19,554 nucleotides of DNA from Victivallales bacterium. Lineage in GTDB: Bacteria; Verrucomicrobiota; Lentisphaeria; Oligosphaerales; Lenti-02. Both the position numbers and the translations under genes were made by a program. Numbering within the stretch: the stretch's first letter is position 1; every line of letters starts with the position of its first letter. The stretch covers positions 1 through 19,554 of the forward strand of contig JABGQJ010000059.1 of assembly GCA_018648945.1 (NCBI GenBank). Reading direction: 5' to 3'. The notes under the pieces are model-generated. The model searched no databases. It was not told the DNA's origin and saw only the letters and a program-made list of their open reading frames with translations. Of this stretch, positions 5,096 to 13,393 are shown piece after piece.

Positions 5096-7780
5096 ATGCG
5101 TGGTCTATGGCTTCTGGCACTCGTCGCGACGGTCGGCGTGGGGGCAGCGCCCCTTCGCCTGTACGTATCCCCGAAGGGAAATGACGAGGCGAACGGCTTG
5201 CGGGCAACCGCATCGCGCACCGACGGCCCGTTCCTAACCGTGGCACGGGCACGGGATGAGATCCGCCGTTTGCGCAAGGCCGAAACGCTGCCGGCGGCCG
5301 GGGCAATCGTGCAGTTGGCACCGGGAGCCTACTACCTGGCAGAATCAATCACCATGGACTCGCAGGACGGCGGCACCGCCGCTGGCCCAATTGTCTACCA
5401 AGCAGAGAAGGCGGGGACGGCACGATTGAGCGGGGGGGTGCCGGTCACGGCCTTCGGGCAAGTCACAGACAAGATGACTCGTGCGCGCCTCGACGCAGGA
5501 GCGCAGGACCATGTGATGGTGGCGGACTTGGGGGCCGCAGGGGTCGTCGACTTCGGCGAGCCCTGCCCCAATGGCATGGGCTGCGAGGTCTTCTTCGAGA
5601 CCCAGCCCATGCCTTTGGCGCGTTGGCCCAACGACAAGTTTGCCTATGTGGCAGGGATCTCCGAGAAGAAGCAGTTCAAGTCCCATGGGCGGGTGGGAAG
5701 CAAGGATCCCACATTCACCTACGAAGGAGACCGCCCCAGCCGGTGGCAGGGGGAGACAGAAGGCTGGCTGAATGGATTCTGGTTCTGGGACTGGGCCGAA
5801 GGAGCGAACCCGATCGTCAACGTCGATCCGGCGAAAAGGCAGATCACGCTGGGAGGCAAGCCCCATTCCTATGGCATCCGCCCGAAACAGTGGTACTACG
5901 CGCTCAATCTGCTCTGCGAACTGGACCGACCGGGCGAGTGGATGATCGATCGCACCCAGGGGAAGCTCTACTTCTGGCCACCGCGCAAACCAAAAGGGGA
6001 CCGGGTCGTCGTGTCGCGCCTGCTCAGCGCACTCAGCCTGGAGAACGTCAGTCACGTCCGTTTCCGGGGCCTGGTGTTCGAGGCGGTCCGCAACCACACG
6101 GCAGTCGTCAAGGGCGGGCAGGACGTGCGTTTCGAGGCCTGCACCTTCCGCAACACGGGCATGCGGGCCGTGGTGGTGACGGGTGGCAAGAAGCACGCAG
6201 TGGTCGGCTGCGACATCTACGACACCGGCAATGGGGCCGTCTCCCTCGGCGGCGGCGACCGCGCGACTCTCGCCCCCTCCGAGCACGTGCTCGAGAACAC
6301 CTGGATCCGCCGTTACGGGCGGCTCAAGCGGAGCTTCTGCACGGCGGTTTCCCTCTCTGGAGTCGGCCAGACCGCGCGCCGGAATCTGATCCACGATGCA
6401 CCCTATATCGCGCTCTGGTTCTCGGGCAACGACCATCTGGTGGAAGGCAACGAGATCCACAGCGTCTGCTACGAAGCCAACGACTCCGGGGCCATCTACG
6501 CCGGACGGGACTGGAGCGCCTGCGGCACGGTGATCCGCCACAACTACGTGCACGACGTGACCGGCTTCAAGGGACGGGGCTGCAACGGGATCTATCTGGA
6601 CGACATGTTCTCGGGCACGCTCATCGAGGGCAACGTGATCGTCCGCGTGCCCCGGGCCTTCCTGATCGGCGGCGGTCGCAACAACCACATTCACAACAAC
6701 ATCATGGCCGACTGCAAGAACGGCATGCACATCGACGCCCGTGCCCTCGGCTGGGCGAAAGCAAGTGTGGCGGGGGTCATGACCACGCGCCTGAAGAGCG
6801 TGCCCTACACCAGCCCGCTCTGGCGGGAACGCTACCCCTGGTTGGCCAAGACGCTGGACGACGAGCCCGGCGTACCGAAGGGAAACGTGGTAGAGCGGAA
6901 CATCTCCTGGAACAGCAAGTTCGACCGCATCCACGGTAAGGCCAAGGAATTCGGCACGATCCGCGACAACCTGACCGACGACGACCCCCGCTTCAGGAAC
7001 GCGAAGAAGGACGACTATCGCCTGCGCAAGGACTCCCCCGCCTGGGCATTGGGCTTCAAGCCCATCCCCTGGGACCGCATCGGCGTGTACCGCGACCCAG
7101 CCCGCGCCACCTGGCCGGTCCGCCACAAGGTGCGCCCAATCGATGCGCCACCCAAGGCCGAGGCCAGGAAGAAGCCCGTGGCCGGGCCACCGCCAGTCCT
7201 CAAGGCCAGTCAGCGCACCACCCCCATAGCCGTGGACGGAATCATCAAGCCAGAGGAATGGAGCGGGCTGAGCACCGTTCTCGACCAGGGCTTGGGCCGC
7301 TCCCCCACCGGCCTGCCCAGCAAAGCCTGGGTCCGCTGGGACAAGGACGCACTCTGGATCGCCATCGATAGCCCCGTCGGCACTGCCGCCCCCATCACCA
7401 AGGAAGCCCGTTGGGCGCTGGATGCCGTGGAGGTGGCCATCCGCAATCCCGCCGCGAAGGGCAACCCCATCGTGGTCCTGCGCGGCTTCCCGGCTGGCAC
7501 ATTCCTGAGCAGCACCGAGGCGGGAGCGACGGCAGCCCAGGCAAAGCAGGCTTCCCAGGGCGTGGCCTTCGCGGCCACCATTCCCGTGCCAGGTCGCTGG
7601 CAATGCGAGTGGAAGATTCCCTTCGCCTCCCTGGGACTCGCCCCCGGCAAGGGGAAACGCATCCCGTTCAACATGACCGTGCGCAAGAATGCGGCGAAGC
7701 TGTGGGTGATGTGGAGCGGCACGCTCGACCTTGCCACGTGGGATCTCCAGAATGGTGGCCTTCTCGAACTGGCGAACTAG
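5096..7780 (+). CDS. Secreted right-handed beta-helix glycosidase-like protein with C-terminal CBM9-like domain
   Basis: An 894-residue exported protein. Residues 1-17 form a short signal peptide (MRGLWLLALVATVGVGA). LYVSPKGNDEANG...RTDGPFLTVARARDEIR (22-57) and AIVQLAPGAYYL open a parallel beta-helix as in GH141/GH120-type enzymes; the helix runs to about residue 670. NDSGAIYAGRDW (462-473), NYVHDV and GIYLDDMFSGTLIEGN (498-513) resemble the conserved coils of those families. From about residue 705 (TPIAVDGIIKPEEW) to the end, including WVRWDKDALWIAI, is a CBM9/DOMON-like beta-sandwich for sugar binding. Start ATG 5096 has GAGGAG about 7 nt upstream; the longer reading from 4955 crosses the hairpin and has no signal peptide. 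It likely cleaves fucosyl or xylosyl linkages outside the cytoplasm; the exact specificity cannot be read from sequence. Confidence 0.85.
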   Translation: MRGLWLLALVATVGVGAAPLRLYVSPKGNDEANGLRATASRTDGPFLTVARARDEIRRLRKAETLPAAGAIVQLAPGAYYLAESITMDSQDGGTAAGPIVYQAEKAGTARLSGGVPVTAFGQVTDKMTRARLDAGAQDHVMVADLGAAGVVDFGEPCPNGMGCEVFFETQPMPLARWPNDKFAYVAGISEKKQFKSHGRVGSKDPTFTYEGDRPSRWQGETEGWLNGFWFWDWAEGANPIVNVDPAKRQITLGGKPHSYGIRPKQWYYALNLLCELDRPGEWMIDRTQGKLYFWPPRKPKGDRVVVSRLLSALSLENVSHVRFRGLVFEAVRNHTAVVKGGQDVRFEACTFRNTGMRAVVVTGGKKHAVVGCDIYDTGNGAVSLGGGDRATLAPSEHVLENTWIRRYGRLKRSFCTAVSLSGVGQTARRNLIHDAPYIALWFSGNDHLVEGNEIHSVCYEANDSGAIYAGRDWSACGTVIRHNYVHDVTGFKGRGCNGIYLDDMFSGTLIEGNVIVRVPRAFLIGGGRNNHIHNNIMADCKNGMHIDARALGWAKASVAGVMTTRLKSVPYTSPLWRERYPWLAKTLDDEPGVPKGNVVERNISWNSKFDRIHGKAKEFGTIRDNLTDDDPRFRNAKKDDYRLRKDSPAWALGFKPIPWDRIGVYRDPARATWPVRHKVRPIDAPPKAEARKKPVAGPPPVLKASQRTTPIAVDGIIKPEEWSGLSTVLDQGLGRSPTGLPSKAWVRWDKDALWIAIDSPVGTAAPITKEARWALDAVEVAIRNPAAKGNPIVVLRGFPAGTFLSSTEAGATAAQAKQASQGVAFAATIPVPGRWQCEWKIPFASLGLAPGKGKRIPFNMTVRKNAAKLWVMWSGTLDLATWDLQNGGLLELAN

Positions 7781-7785
7781 CTCGG

Positions 7786-7814
7786 TTGCAAACCAACCGC
7801 GGCGATCCTATACT
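7786..7814 (+). promoter_or_regulatory. Candidate sigma70-type promoter for the 7901-9936 operon
   Basis: TTGCAA (7786-7791) and TATACT (7809-7814) are 17 bp apart, matching the consensus hexamers at 4/6 and 5/6 positions. Transcription would start near 7821 and give a leader of about 80 nt. It is 5 bp after the stop of the beta-helix gene, so the next two genes probably form their own transcription unit. Confidence 0.6.
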
Positions 7815-7832
7815 GATGGGATAGTGGGGAGT

Positions 7833-7852
7833 GGGGTGCGGTCCGCAACCCC
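7833..7852 (+). other. Leader hairpin between promoter and the FGE-like gene
   Basis: GGGGTGC and GCAACCCC can pair around a GGTCC loop with one bulged A. It lies in the predicted 5' leader, roughly 50 nt ahead of the start codon. It is too small and too plain to be called a riboswitch; it may stabilise the message or act as a weak terminator for the upstream gene. Confidence 0.35.
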
Positions 7853-7900
7853 CCCAAAGCCGGAAGACAGACGCCAAGCGAACAAGGTGCCCAGTCGCCG

Positions 7901-8911
7901 ATGAGAACCGCAGCCATCGCCCTCGCGCTCGCAACCGTCCTCGCCCATGGGCAGACGGCGAAGCTTGGTGCCACAGCGCCCAAGCTGACCTTCCCTGCCA
8001 TCGATGAACTCGATCGGCGGGAGAACTTCGCCCGCATCCGCCAGCAGGCGCTGTTCCAAGGACAGGCCCACCAGCAACGCCTCAAGGAGGCAAACGCGGT
8101 CTTCGCGGCCATGGGACGCCTGCCCAAGACCAAGAGCGTGGACGAACGCATCCTGTCAGGTATCAAGATCCGCCGTGATCTGGTCGTGACCCTGGACGGC
8201 ATCCGGGAGGACCGAGACCGCTGCCTCCGGATCCTTGAGCTGGTCGCGGAGGCCGCCCGTGAAGAGAACCTGCCCAACGACGCCAGGCATTACCTGAAGG
8301 ACATCCGAGACACCGCCACCAATATGCGCCGCTTCCAACTGCTGCAGAACAGGCGACTCCAGTCCGCGTCCATAGGCCTCAAGAACACCATGCGGAGAAT
8401 CCCAGCCCCAGGCACGTTCGAAAACCACCTGGGGCTGAACATGGTCCTGGTCCGACAGAAGAAGACCTCCTTCTATATCAGCCGCGAACCAGTGCCGGCC
8501 GGCAAGCTCGCAGAGGCCCTCGGCAATCAGGCAGGGAAGCCGCCACTGACCCCCAACTGGCACCAAGCCCGCCACTTCTGCCGCTGGCTCAGCCAGGGCG
8601 CCTCAGCCCCCTACTACCTGCCCACGCTCGACCAGATGAAGACCTTCACAGGGCTGGGAGGCAAGGTGACAAGGCCAGTCTGGACCCAGGATCTCCACCG
8701 CCCCAAGAAGCTCGCAGAGCGCCGGATGCGGAGCCGTTTCGGGGTGGAGACCGTCGTACTGTTCGATCCTGCTGGGATTCTGGGCAACCAGGCAGAGCAC
8801 GAAGAGATGCCCTTCGCATCCTACCCCGAGATGTCCTTCTATGTCGTCACCCCGGTCGAAACGGGCTGGTGGCTCCGCTGGAATACCCTCAAGCAGACGC
8901 TGGACAAGTGA
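7901..8911 (+). CDS. Exported protein with degenerate formylglycine-generating-enzyme (FGE-sulfatase)-like domain
   Basis: A 336-residue protein with an N-terminal export signal (MRTAAIALALATVLAHG). Residues about 35-165 are charged, Leu- and Arg-rich and probably helical, perhaps coiled coil. Residues about 176-325 follow the order of an FGE-sulfatase/SUMF1 domain: LGLNMVLV (177-184), FYISREPV (191-198), WHQARHFCRWLS (220-231), YYLPTLDQM (238-246) and VWTQD (260-264). The C-terminal catalytic cysteine pair of real FGE is missing (only Cys109 and Cys227 occur), and the usual RGGSW segment is not recognisable. It is therefore probably a structural or ligand-binding descendant, not an oxidase. 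No good Shine-Dalgarno precedes the ATG (AAGG about 14 nt away). The next gene starts 2 nt after its stop. Start confidence is moderate. Confidence 0.72.
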   Translation: MRTAAIALALATVLAHGQTAKLGATAPKLTFPAIDELDRRENFARIRQQALFQGQAHQQRLKEANAVFAAMGRLPKTKSVDERILSGIKIRRDLVVTLDGIREDRDRCLRILELVAEAAREENLPNDARHYLKDIRDTATNMRRFQLLQNRRLQSASIGLKNTMRRIPAPGTFENHLGLNMVLVRQKKTSFYISREPVPAGKLAEALGNQAGKPPLTPNWHQARHFCRWLSQGASAPYYLPTLDQMKTFTGLGGKVTRPVWTQDLHRPKKLAERRMRSRFGVETVVLFDPAGILGNQAEHEEMPFASYPEMSFYVVTPVETGWWLRWNTLKQTLDK

Positions 8912-8913
8912 CG

Positions 8914-9936
8914 ATGGCACGCACTCCATTCCCCTCCTTCGCCCTATTGCCCCTCTTGGTGGCCGCCCTCCTGCAGTCCCTGCCGACTGTCGGCGCGCCG
9001 CTGCTCATCAAGAGGCGTGGTGCGCAGCTACGAACAGAGCTGGTACGCACCGTGACCAAGCCCTCGTTCCGTTGGCGCCTGGCGCCCAGTCCCGATTCAT
9101 TCCCGCGCCTGCTCTTCGAGGGCATCGACCTGGTCACGCTCCACCAGGCCCACATCTACCAGGCAGTCATGGAAGTCCCCCGCGGCGGCGGCGAGCCGGA
9201 CGGCCCGCGCATCGAGTACAAGGACATCCCCGGCGAAGTCATCCGCGGGGAGGAGTTCACCAGGCGGACCTCCGAGATCACCGGACCGCTCGCGAACACG
9301 AGCTTCATAGTGAACGGGGTGACGATGGTGACGGACGACGCGGGCGTTGCCACCGATACGTCGCAGAGCCTCCTGGCCCTTTTCGAGGATCTTGCCGCGA
9401 GCACAGTCACGGTGGCGGCCAGAAACGACAAGGCAGGCCTGATCCTGCTCACGGTGAGTCGGCACGTGCTGAAGCGCTACAACAAAGATATGGGTCCCCC
9501 CGGGAGTCTCCCCAAGACCGATCTTCTCGCCTCCATGGGCCTAGACTTCGAGCCCAAGCGCAGCAGCGAACGTGAAGGTGTGACCATGGCGGTCACGGTC
9601 CCTGATAAACTGAAGCCCGGCCAGAGCTTCAACCTGACCCTTACCGTCACCAACCGGGGCAGAAACGAGACCAGTTCGTTCCTGGGGCGCACCGTCTCGG
9701 GCCGCCCGTGGTTGCACGGCAAGCTCTTCTACATTGGCAGCGTACCGTCCGGGACGTCGCTGGCGTTCACTCGCCACTTCACAGTACCCGAGGATGCGAA
9801 CGGCGGCGTGGCCTTCGGTGGCATGACCTACTGGGATCTGCTCGGCACTCTCAAGGACAAGGGGACCGTGCTGAAGCTGCCCATCGACGGGCCGCCAAGG
9901 TCCCCGGCCAAGCCCAAGCCGGAACCCGCGCCCTGA
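8914..9936 (+). CDS. Exported protein of unknown function with C-terminal CARDB/Ig-like segment
   Basis: A 340-residue protein that I do not recognise as a whole. It has a clear signal peptide (FALLPLLVAALLQSLPTVGA, about residues 9-28) and no cysteine in the entire sequence. The middle is mixed alpha/beta (VNGVTMVTDDAGVATD around residue 140). Residues about 235-320, VPDKLKPGQSFNLTLTVTNRG followed by LFYIGSVPSGTSLAFTRHFTVPED, look like a CARDB-type beta-sandwich often found in extracellular proteins. The tail is Pro/Lys rich (SPAKPKPEPAP). The start ATG 8914 is 2 nt after the stop of the FGE-like gene, so the two are cotranscribed and probably act together at the cell surface or in the periplasm. 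The stop codon lies inside the hairpin at 9928-9947. Confidence 0.75.
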   Translation: MARTPFPSFALLPLLVAALLQSLPTVGAPLLIKRRGAQLRTELVRTVTKPSFRWRLAPSPDSFPRLLFEGIDLVTLHQAHIYQAVMEVPRGGGEPDGPRIEYKDIPGEVIRGEEFTRRTSEITGPLANTSFIVNGVTMVTDDAGVATDTSQSLLALFEDLAASTVTVAARNDKAGLILLTVSRHVLKRYNKDMGPPGSLPKTDLLASMGLDFEPKRSSEREGVTMAVTVPDKLKPGQSFNLTLTVTNRGRNETSSFLGRTVSGRPWLHGKLFYIGSVPSGTSLAFTRHFTVPEDANGGVAFGGMTYWDLLGTLKDKGTVLKLPIDGPPRSPAKPKPEPAP

Positions 9937-9947
9937 CGCCAGGGCGC
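9928..9947. terminator. Bidirectional hairpin between convergent genes, containing both stop codons
   Basis: GCGCCCTG (9928-9935) and CAGGGCGC (9940-9947) form a perfect 8-bp stem with a 4-nt loop (ACGC). The plus-strand TGA (9934-9936) and the first base of the minus-strand stop (9947-9949) are within it. It is the only material between two converging operons (10 bp gap), so it probably ends both transcripts. No T-tract follows on either side. Confidence 0.6.
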
Positions 9948-10984
9948 TATGGTCGGCCGGACAGGACCGCCTCGCGGAACGGAGTGTCCGTGCCCGGCAG
10001 CACCCCCTCCACGCGGCGCTGCTGGATCGTGATCTCCCCCCCCGTGCAGAGCGAGCGAAGAAGCTCATAGATCAGGAAGTCCTTCTGGGGGATAACCGAG
10101 TCGGGCCACAGGGACAGGACGGACCGGTTGAGCGCTCCCAACCCGCACGGGCCCTTCCCGAGTTCGGCCAGGACTCGTTCGCGAGCCTGCGACCAGAGCG
10201 GATGCCAGTCCCCAACCGGAGCCGGGGCGGCAGGGAACGGTCGGAACAAGACGTCTTGACGGGACACCGCCAGGGCACAATTGGACGGCACCGGCAGCAA
10301 CCACTCGGGAGTGGGTTCGGGGAAGGCCATGGCGGTGGAGGCCAGCATCGTCTCGCCGCCCCGGCGCCCGACCATCAGAGGCATGTTGCAGCGGAACCCC
10401 AGAATGAGATCGGGGTGATCGGCCGCTAGCGCCAGCCCCACCACCTCGCCGGGGAAATCCTGAAAGGCCTTCCCCAAGGCGGCGATCGGGTCCTCGGCCG
10501 CCGCGCGCAGGCCGTGGCTGATCAGGTTGCACATGATCTCGCTGAAGTGAATGCAGGAACCATCGCGCAAGCGCGGGTAGCCCCCAACCGGGCCCTGAAC
10601 CCGGGACCGGAACGTGCAGCCCGCCGCCTGCAGCCCAGACACATGCTCGTCCACGCAGGTGGAATCCGCAAACCAACCCAACGCGCCATTGGCCACGTAG
10701 GCAAGCCGGCCTGCCGGGTCGGTGAACGGGTGCCCCCACTCGCCGTCGCCGCCGCTCCTGCTGCGGCTGTGGATAATCCCGATGGTTCCCGGCAGGTCCG
10801 CGGCATCGGTCTCCGCGCACAGTGTCGCCAGATCCCCCACCACTTTGCGCAGGTGCAACTGCCCCTCATGCACCGTGGCCAAACCGGTATAGAAGCCGCC
10901 AGCCCAGCCTTCCTGGCGGCTCATCAGTTCGAGCAGGCGGGGCGCGGCCGGTCGATCCCCCACGTAGGCGGCTAGATTGCACAT
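9947..10984 (-). CDS. Stand-alone class II glutamine amidotransferase (GlmS-type N-terminal domain)
   Basis: A 345-residue protein beginning Met-Cys-Asn; Cys2 becomes the N-terminal nucleophile that hydrolyses glutamine to release ammonia. Other family marks are GTIGIIHSRSRSGG (66-79), the HPF at 85-87, VANGALG with Asn99-Gly100 for the oxyanion hole, and LASTAMAFPEP (214-224), parallel to the LASD segment of GlmS. The sugar-isomerase (SIS) half of GlmS is absent; instead the last 110 residues are helical and may be a winged-helix-like tail. It is therefore not GlmS, and the ammonia acceptor is unknown. The start at 10982-10984 is set by the catalytic Cys and by GAGGAA 10 nt upstream; 4 nt separate it from the DUF4416 gene, in whose last codons its Shine-Dalgarno lies. 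No signal peptide. Confidence 0.88.
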   Translation of the reverse strand: MCNLAAYVGDRPAAPRLLELMSRQEGWAGGFYTGLATVHEGQLHLRKVVGDLATLCAETDAADLPGTIGIIHSRSRSGGDGEWGHPFTDPAGRLAYVANGALGWFADSTCVDEHVSGLQAAGCTFRSRVQGPVGGYPRLRDGSCIHFSEIMCNLISHGLRAAAEDPIAALGKAFQDFPGEVVGLALAADHPDLILGFRCNMPLMVGRRGGETMLASTAMAFPEPTPEWLLPVPSNCALAVSRQDVLFRPFPAAPAPVGDWHPLWSQARERVLAELGKGPCGLGALNRSVLSLWPDSVIPQKDFLIYELLRSLCTGGEITIQQRRVEGVLPGTDTPFREAVLSGRP

Positions 10985-10988
10985 GCTG

Positions 10989-11519
10989 CTATCGTTCCTC
11001 GCGGAGTTGCCGTTTGTAGTTCTCGCGCAAGGCGAGCAGGAAGGCATCGTAGCGACCGCCAGCGAAATCCGGGAAGGTCCATGGGAACGAATCGAAGGTG
11101 CCCTTCTGGTAACGCAGGGTCACATCGGCCCAGATGCCCTGCCCCACGTACACCCTGCAGGGACCCTCCTTGGTGGAAGCCAGGACGACCTTGTGCAGAT
11201 CCAGATAGCCCACGTCCACATTCACCGTGCGCTGCCCATCGCGGCAGCTTGCCGCCTCCACCTCGTTCGCCTCATGCTTGAGCCGGGACAGCTGGTCGGG
11301 GCAGACCAGATTGGCAAAGGACACGAACCGACGACCCAGTCCCGGCCCCATTTCCGGCTCGTAGTAATCGGTCAGATCAAACGGGACCGCCAGGGGAGCG
11401 CACTCAGCGGAACCCCACAGGCCGGCAAGCCGAGGCAAGGCGGCCTCCCAAGCGCTCTCCTCCCTGTACAGCACGGCTGCAAACACCTTGACCGGCAGCG
11501 GTTGGCGCAAATCAAGCAT
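10989..11519 (-). CDS. DUF4416 family protein
   Basis: A 176-residue protein that matches the DUF4416 family over its whole length: PVKVFAAVLYREESAWEAAL near the start, PFDLTDYYEPEMGPGLGRRFVSF (about 46-68), then VNVDVGYLDLHKVVLASTKEGPCRVYVGQGIWADVTL and FPWTFPDF. The function of this family is not known; the strongly conserved DYY.EMG and LD..KVVLAST segments suggest a binding or catalytic site. No signal peptide or membrane segment is seen, so it is cytoplasmic. It is the middle gene of a compact minus-strand operon: 6 nt after the stop of the large exported protein and 4 nt before the amidotransferase. The ATG at 11517-11519 has only a weak Shine-Dalgarno, so translation may depend on the upstream gene. 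Confidence 0.9.
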   Translation of the reverse strand: MLDLRQPLPVKVFAAVLYREESAWEAALPRLAGLWGSAECAPLAVPFDLTDYYEPEMGPGLGRRFVSFANLVCPDQLSRLKHEANEVEAASCRDGQRTVNVDVGYLDLHKVVLASTKEGPCRVYVGQGIWADVTLRYQKGTFDSFPWTFPDFAGGRYDAFLLALRENYKRQLREER

Positions 11520-11525
11520 GGCGGA

Positions 11526-13310
11526 TCACTTCTTCTTGCCGAAGTAGCCCTTCTCCACCAGCCACTGGCCGCAGGCAACCCAATCGGCATCCGGGTCGAT
11601 CGCCCCCACCGTCTTCGCCTTCAGCGGGAAGTCTTTCCCCAGGGCCTGCTTCAGCTCGATCAGCAACCCCCGCCGGACCGCATCCGGAACCCCCTCCTTC
11701 GTCCGCATCTGCTGGCAGAGGAAGGCGACTGCCTCCGCTTCGGGAAGCTTTGACTCGTGGATCGCCCAACGCCACGTCTTCACCCAGTCCGTGACCAGAT
11801 CCGGCCGACTGGTGGTCACGGGGTAGCCAGCCCCCTTGCCGAACCGTCGCAGCGCCAGCATCACATCCCGCTTCGTGCCATTGTTCTCCTTGCGCACGCC
11901 GAGGACGAAGTTGCGGAGGAAGACGGTCGTCTCGGCACTCGTCAGCTTCCCCTTCCGGTTCAGCCAGAGCGCGGTCTGCAGCCAGGCCAATTCCTGTTCC
12001 TCGGGCGTGGCCTGCCGGTTGTACTTGGGGAAGCCGTCCTTCTGGTAATGCTTGGCCAGCATCGCCACCACCAACTTGCGCAGATTGGGGTGCACATTGC
12101 CCTTGCGGATCATGGGCAGGAGCGTGCGCAGCGCCTTCTCGCCACTGTCGGGCTGCCAAGCCATCAACGCGTACCCGGTCAACTCCGCATTCGTGAAATT
12201 GATCGCCGCCGCGATCGTCTCGTCCGTGAGGCTCTGCTTGGTGCTGATGAAGTGCTTGCACATGAACTGCAGAGCCCCCATGCCGCGGCTTCGGCTGGCA
12301 GCGCCGTGCGTCTTCTCCCACGCCATTTCGCGCCCACAGGCAATGTCCTCAGCCAACTTGCGAATGTCCTTTGTCACCCGCGGGCTCCGGAACCCCTGGC
12401 TATGCCAGGCGAGGAATGAGAGGTCGCGGAAGTCAAGCGGATCGTGCAACCGCTTAAGGATATACTCCTCGGCCCGTTTCGACTTGGTATTGCAGAGCGT
12501 GACAATGGCCCAAATCCGACTCTCCCACACCCGGTCCTTGGCGGCCTGGTCCTTGGCTCCCTTGCCCGTCTTCTCTGCCATCTCGATCAGCGGGGTCACC
12601 GCGTCTTCGCCGAATACCGCCAACTGGGACGAGACCCCAACCCCGCCATAGGCGCCCTCGGCCATCTTGGCCAGGTACTTCCCCATCTTCGTGGTCTTCT
12701 CGTCCTCGCTCATCCGGGCGGGGCTCTTCGGCAGCAACATGATCGGCCACATCTCGGACGCAGCCACGAAGTCCGGGCGCTTGTCCGGCAACGATGAAAT
12801 GAGCACTGCCTTGATCATGTAGATCCTGGGAGTCAGCCAACCGGCATTGGTCATCTTCTTCGTGGGCTCGAAGTAGGGCAGACCATCCCGGTACTTCTCC
12901 ACGGCAGCGACCTCGACCTCGTTGAACTTGGCCCGGAGCAATTCGCAGCTCGCCTTGGGCGGGATCTTCTCCTTGACAATGGGATTGTCTGGCACCGGCT
13001 CCAGAAGGTCGCGCGAGAAGAGACTGCTGCCATCCTCGTTTGCCACCACCAGATAGAGGGCGAAACGGCGACCCTCCCCCGGCTCCTGCATGGTCAAACG
13101 CGTGCGATCGGAGGTGTTCTTGATGTGGATGGCCACCTCCTCGCCCATATCCTGCTCGAACTCCACATTCTTGGTCTGAATCCGTAACGAAATGCCCTGG
13201 AATTCCTTCCCGTAGGTGGGCGTCCCTCGCTTTACCGCCTTGTCGTAATCGATCCATCCCACCAACACCGGCAAGGCCGCCGCGAGAAGAACTGCAGGAA
13301 TTTGCTTCAT
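11526..13310 (-). CDS. Large exported protein with N-terminal beta-sandwich and HEAT-like helical region, function unknown
   Basis: A 594-residue protein with a signal peptide (MKQIPAVLLAAALPVLVG, ending near residue 19). Residues about 35-190 read as a beta-sandwich (GEEVAIHIKNTSDRTRLTM, FALYLVVANEDG). From about residue 215 to the end it is mainly helical, with segments such as GEDAVTPLIEMAEKTG, RVWESRIWAIVTLCNTKSKRAEEYILKRL and LRKLVVAMLAKHYQKDG that resemble HEAT/armadillo-type repeats in exported PVC proteins. No enzymatic motif is recognised. Start ATG 13308-13310 has GGAG 7 nt upstream. It is first in an operon with the DUF4416 and amidotransferase genes, both cytoplasmic, so a shared function is not obvious. 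In the 83-bp upstream gap I see no strong promoter. Confidence 0.78.
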   Translation of the reverse strand: MKQIPAVLLAAALPVLVGWIDYDKAVKRGTPTYGKEFQGISLRIQTKNVEFEQDMGEEVAIHIKNTSDRTRLTMQEPGEGRRFALYLVVANEDGSSLFSRDLLEPVPDNPIVKEKIPPKASCELLRAKFNEVEVAAVEKYRDGLPYFEPTKKMTNAGWLTPRIYMIKAVLISSLPDKRPDFVAASEMWPIMLLPKSPARMSEDEKTTKMGKYLAKMAEGAYGGVGVSSQLAVFGEDAVTPLIEMAEKTGKGAKDQAAKDRVWESRIWAIVTLCNTKSKRAEEYILKRLHDPLDFRDLSFLAWHSQGFRSPRVTKDIRKLAEDIACGREMAWEKTHGAASRSRGMGALQFMCKHFISTKQSLTDETIAAAINFTNAELTGYALMAWQPDSGEKALRTLLPMIRKGNVHPNLRKLVVAMLAKHYQKDGFPKYNRQATPEEQELAWLQTALWLNRKGKLTSAETTVFLRNFVLGVRKENNGTKRDVMLALRRFGKGAGYPVTTSRPDLVTDWVKTWRWAIHESKLPEAEAVAFLCQQMRTKEGVPDAVRRGLLIELKQALGKDFPLKAKTVGAIDPDADWVACGQWLVEKGYFGKKK

Positions 13311-13393
13311 GGTGTACTCCAGATTTGGCTACGAACGCGCGCTCGCCCAAAGGTAGCCCAGCACAGGCCACCTTGCCATGCTCCCCGCCTGCG

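Noticed and set aside
5345..7603. A 752-residue open reading frame antisense to the beta-helix gene
   Set aside because: It has no recognisable domain or signal peptide and a composition typical of an antisense frame in GC-rich coding DNA; the plus-strand gene has clear domains and a Shine-Dalgarno.
7833..7852. Riboswitch in the leader of the 7901 gene
   Set aside because: Only one small hairpin is present; no conserved riboswitch core can be recognised.
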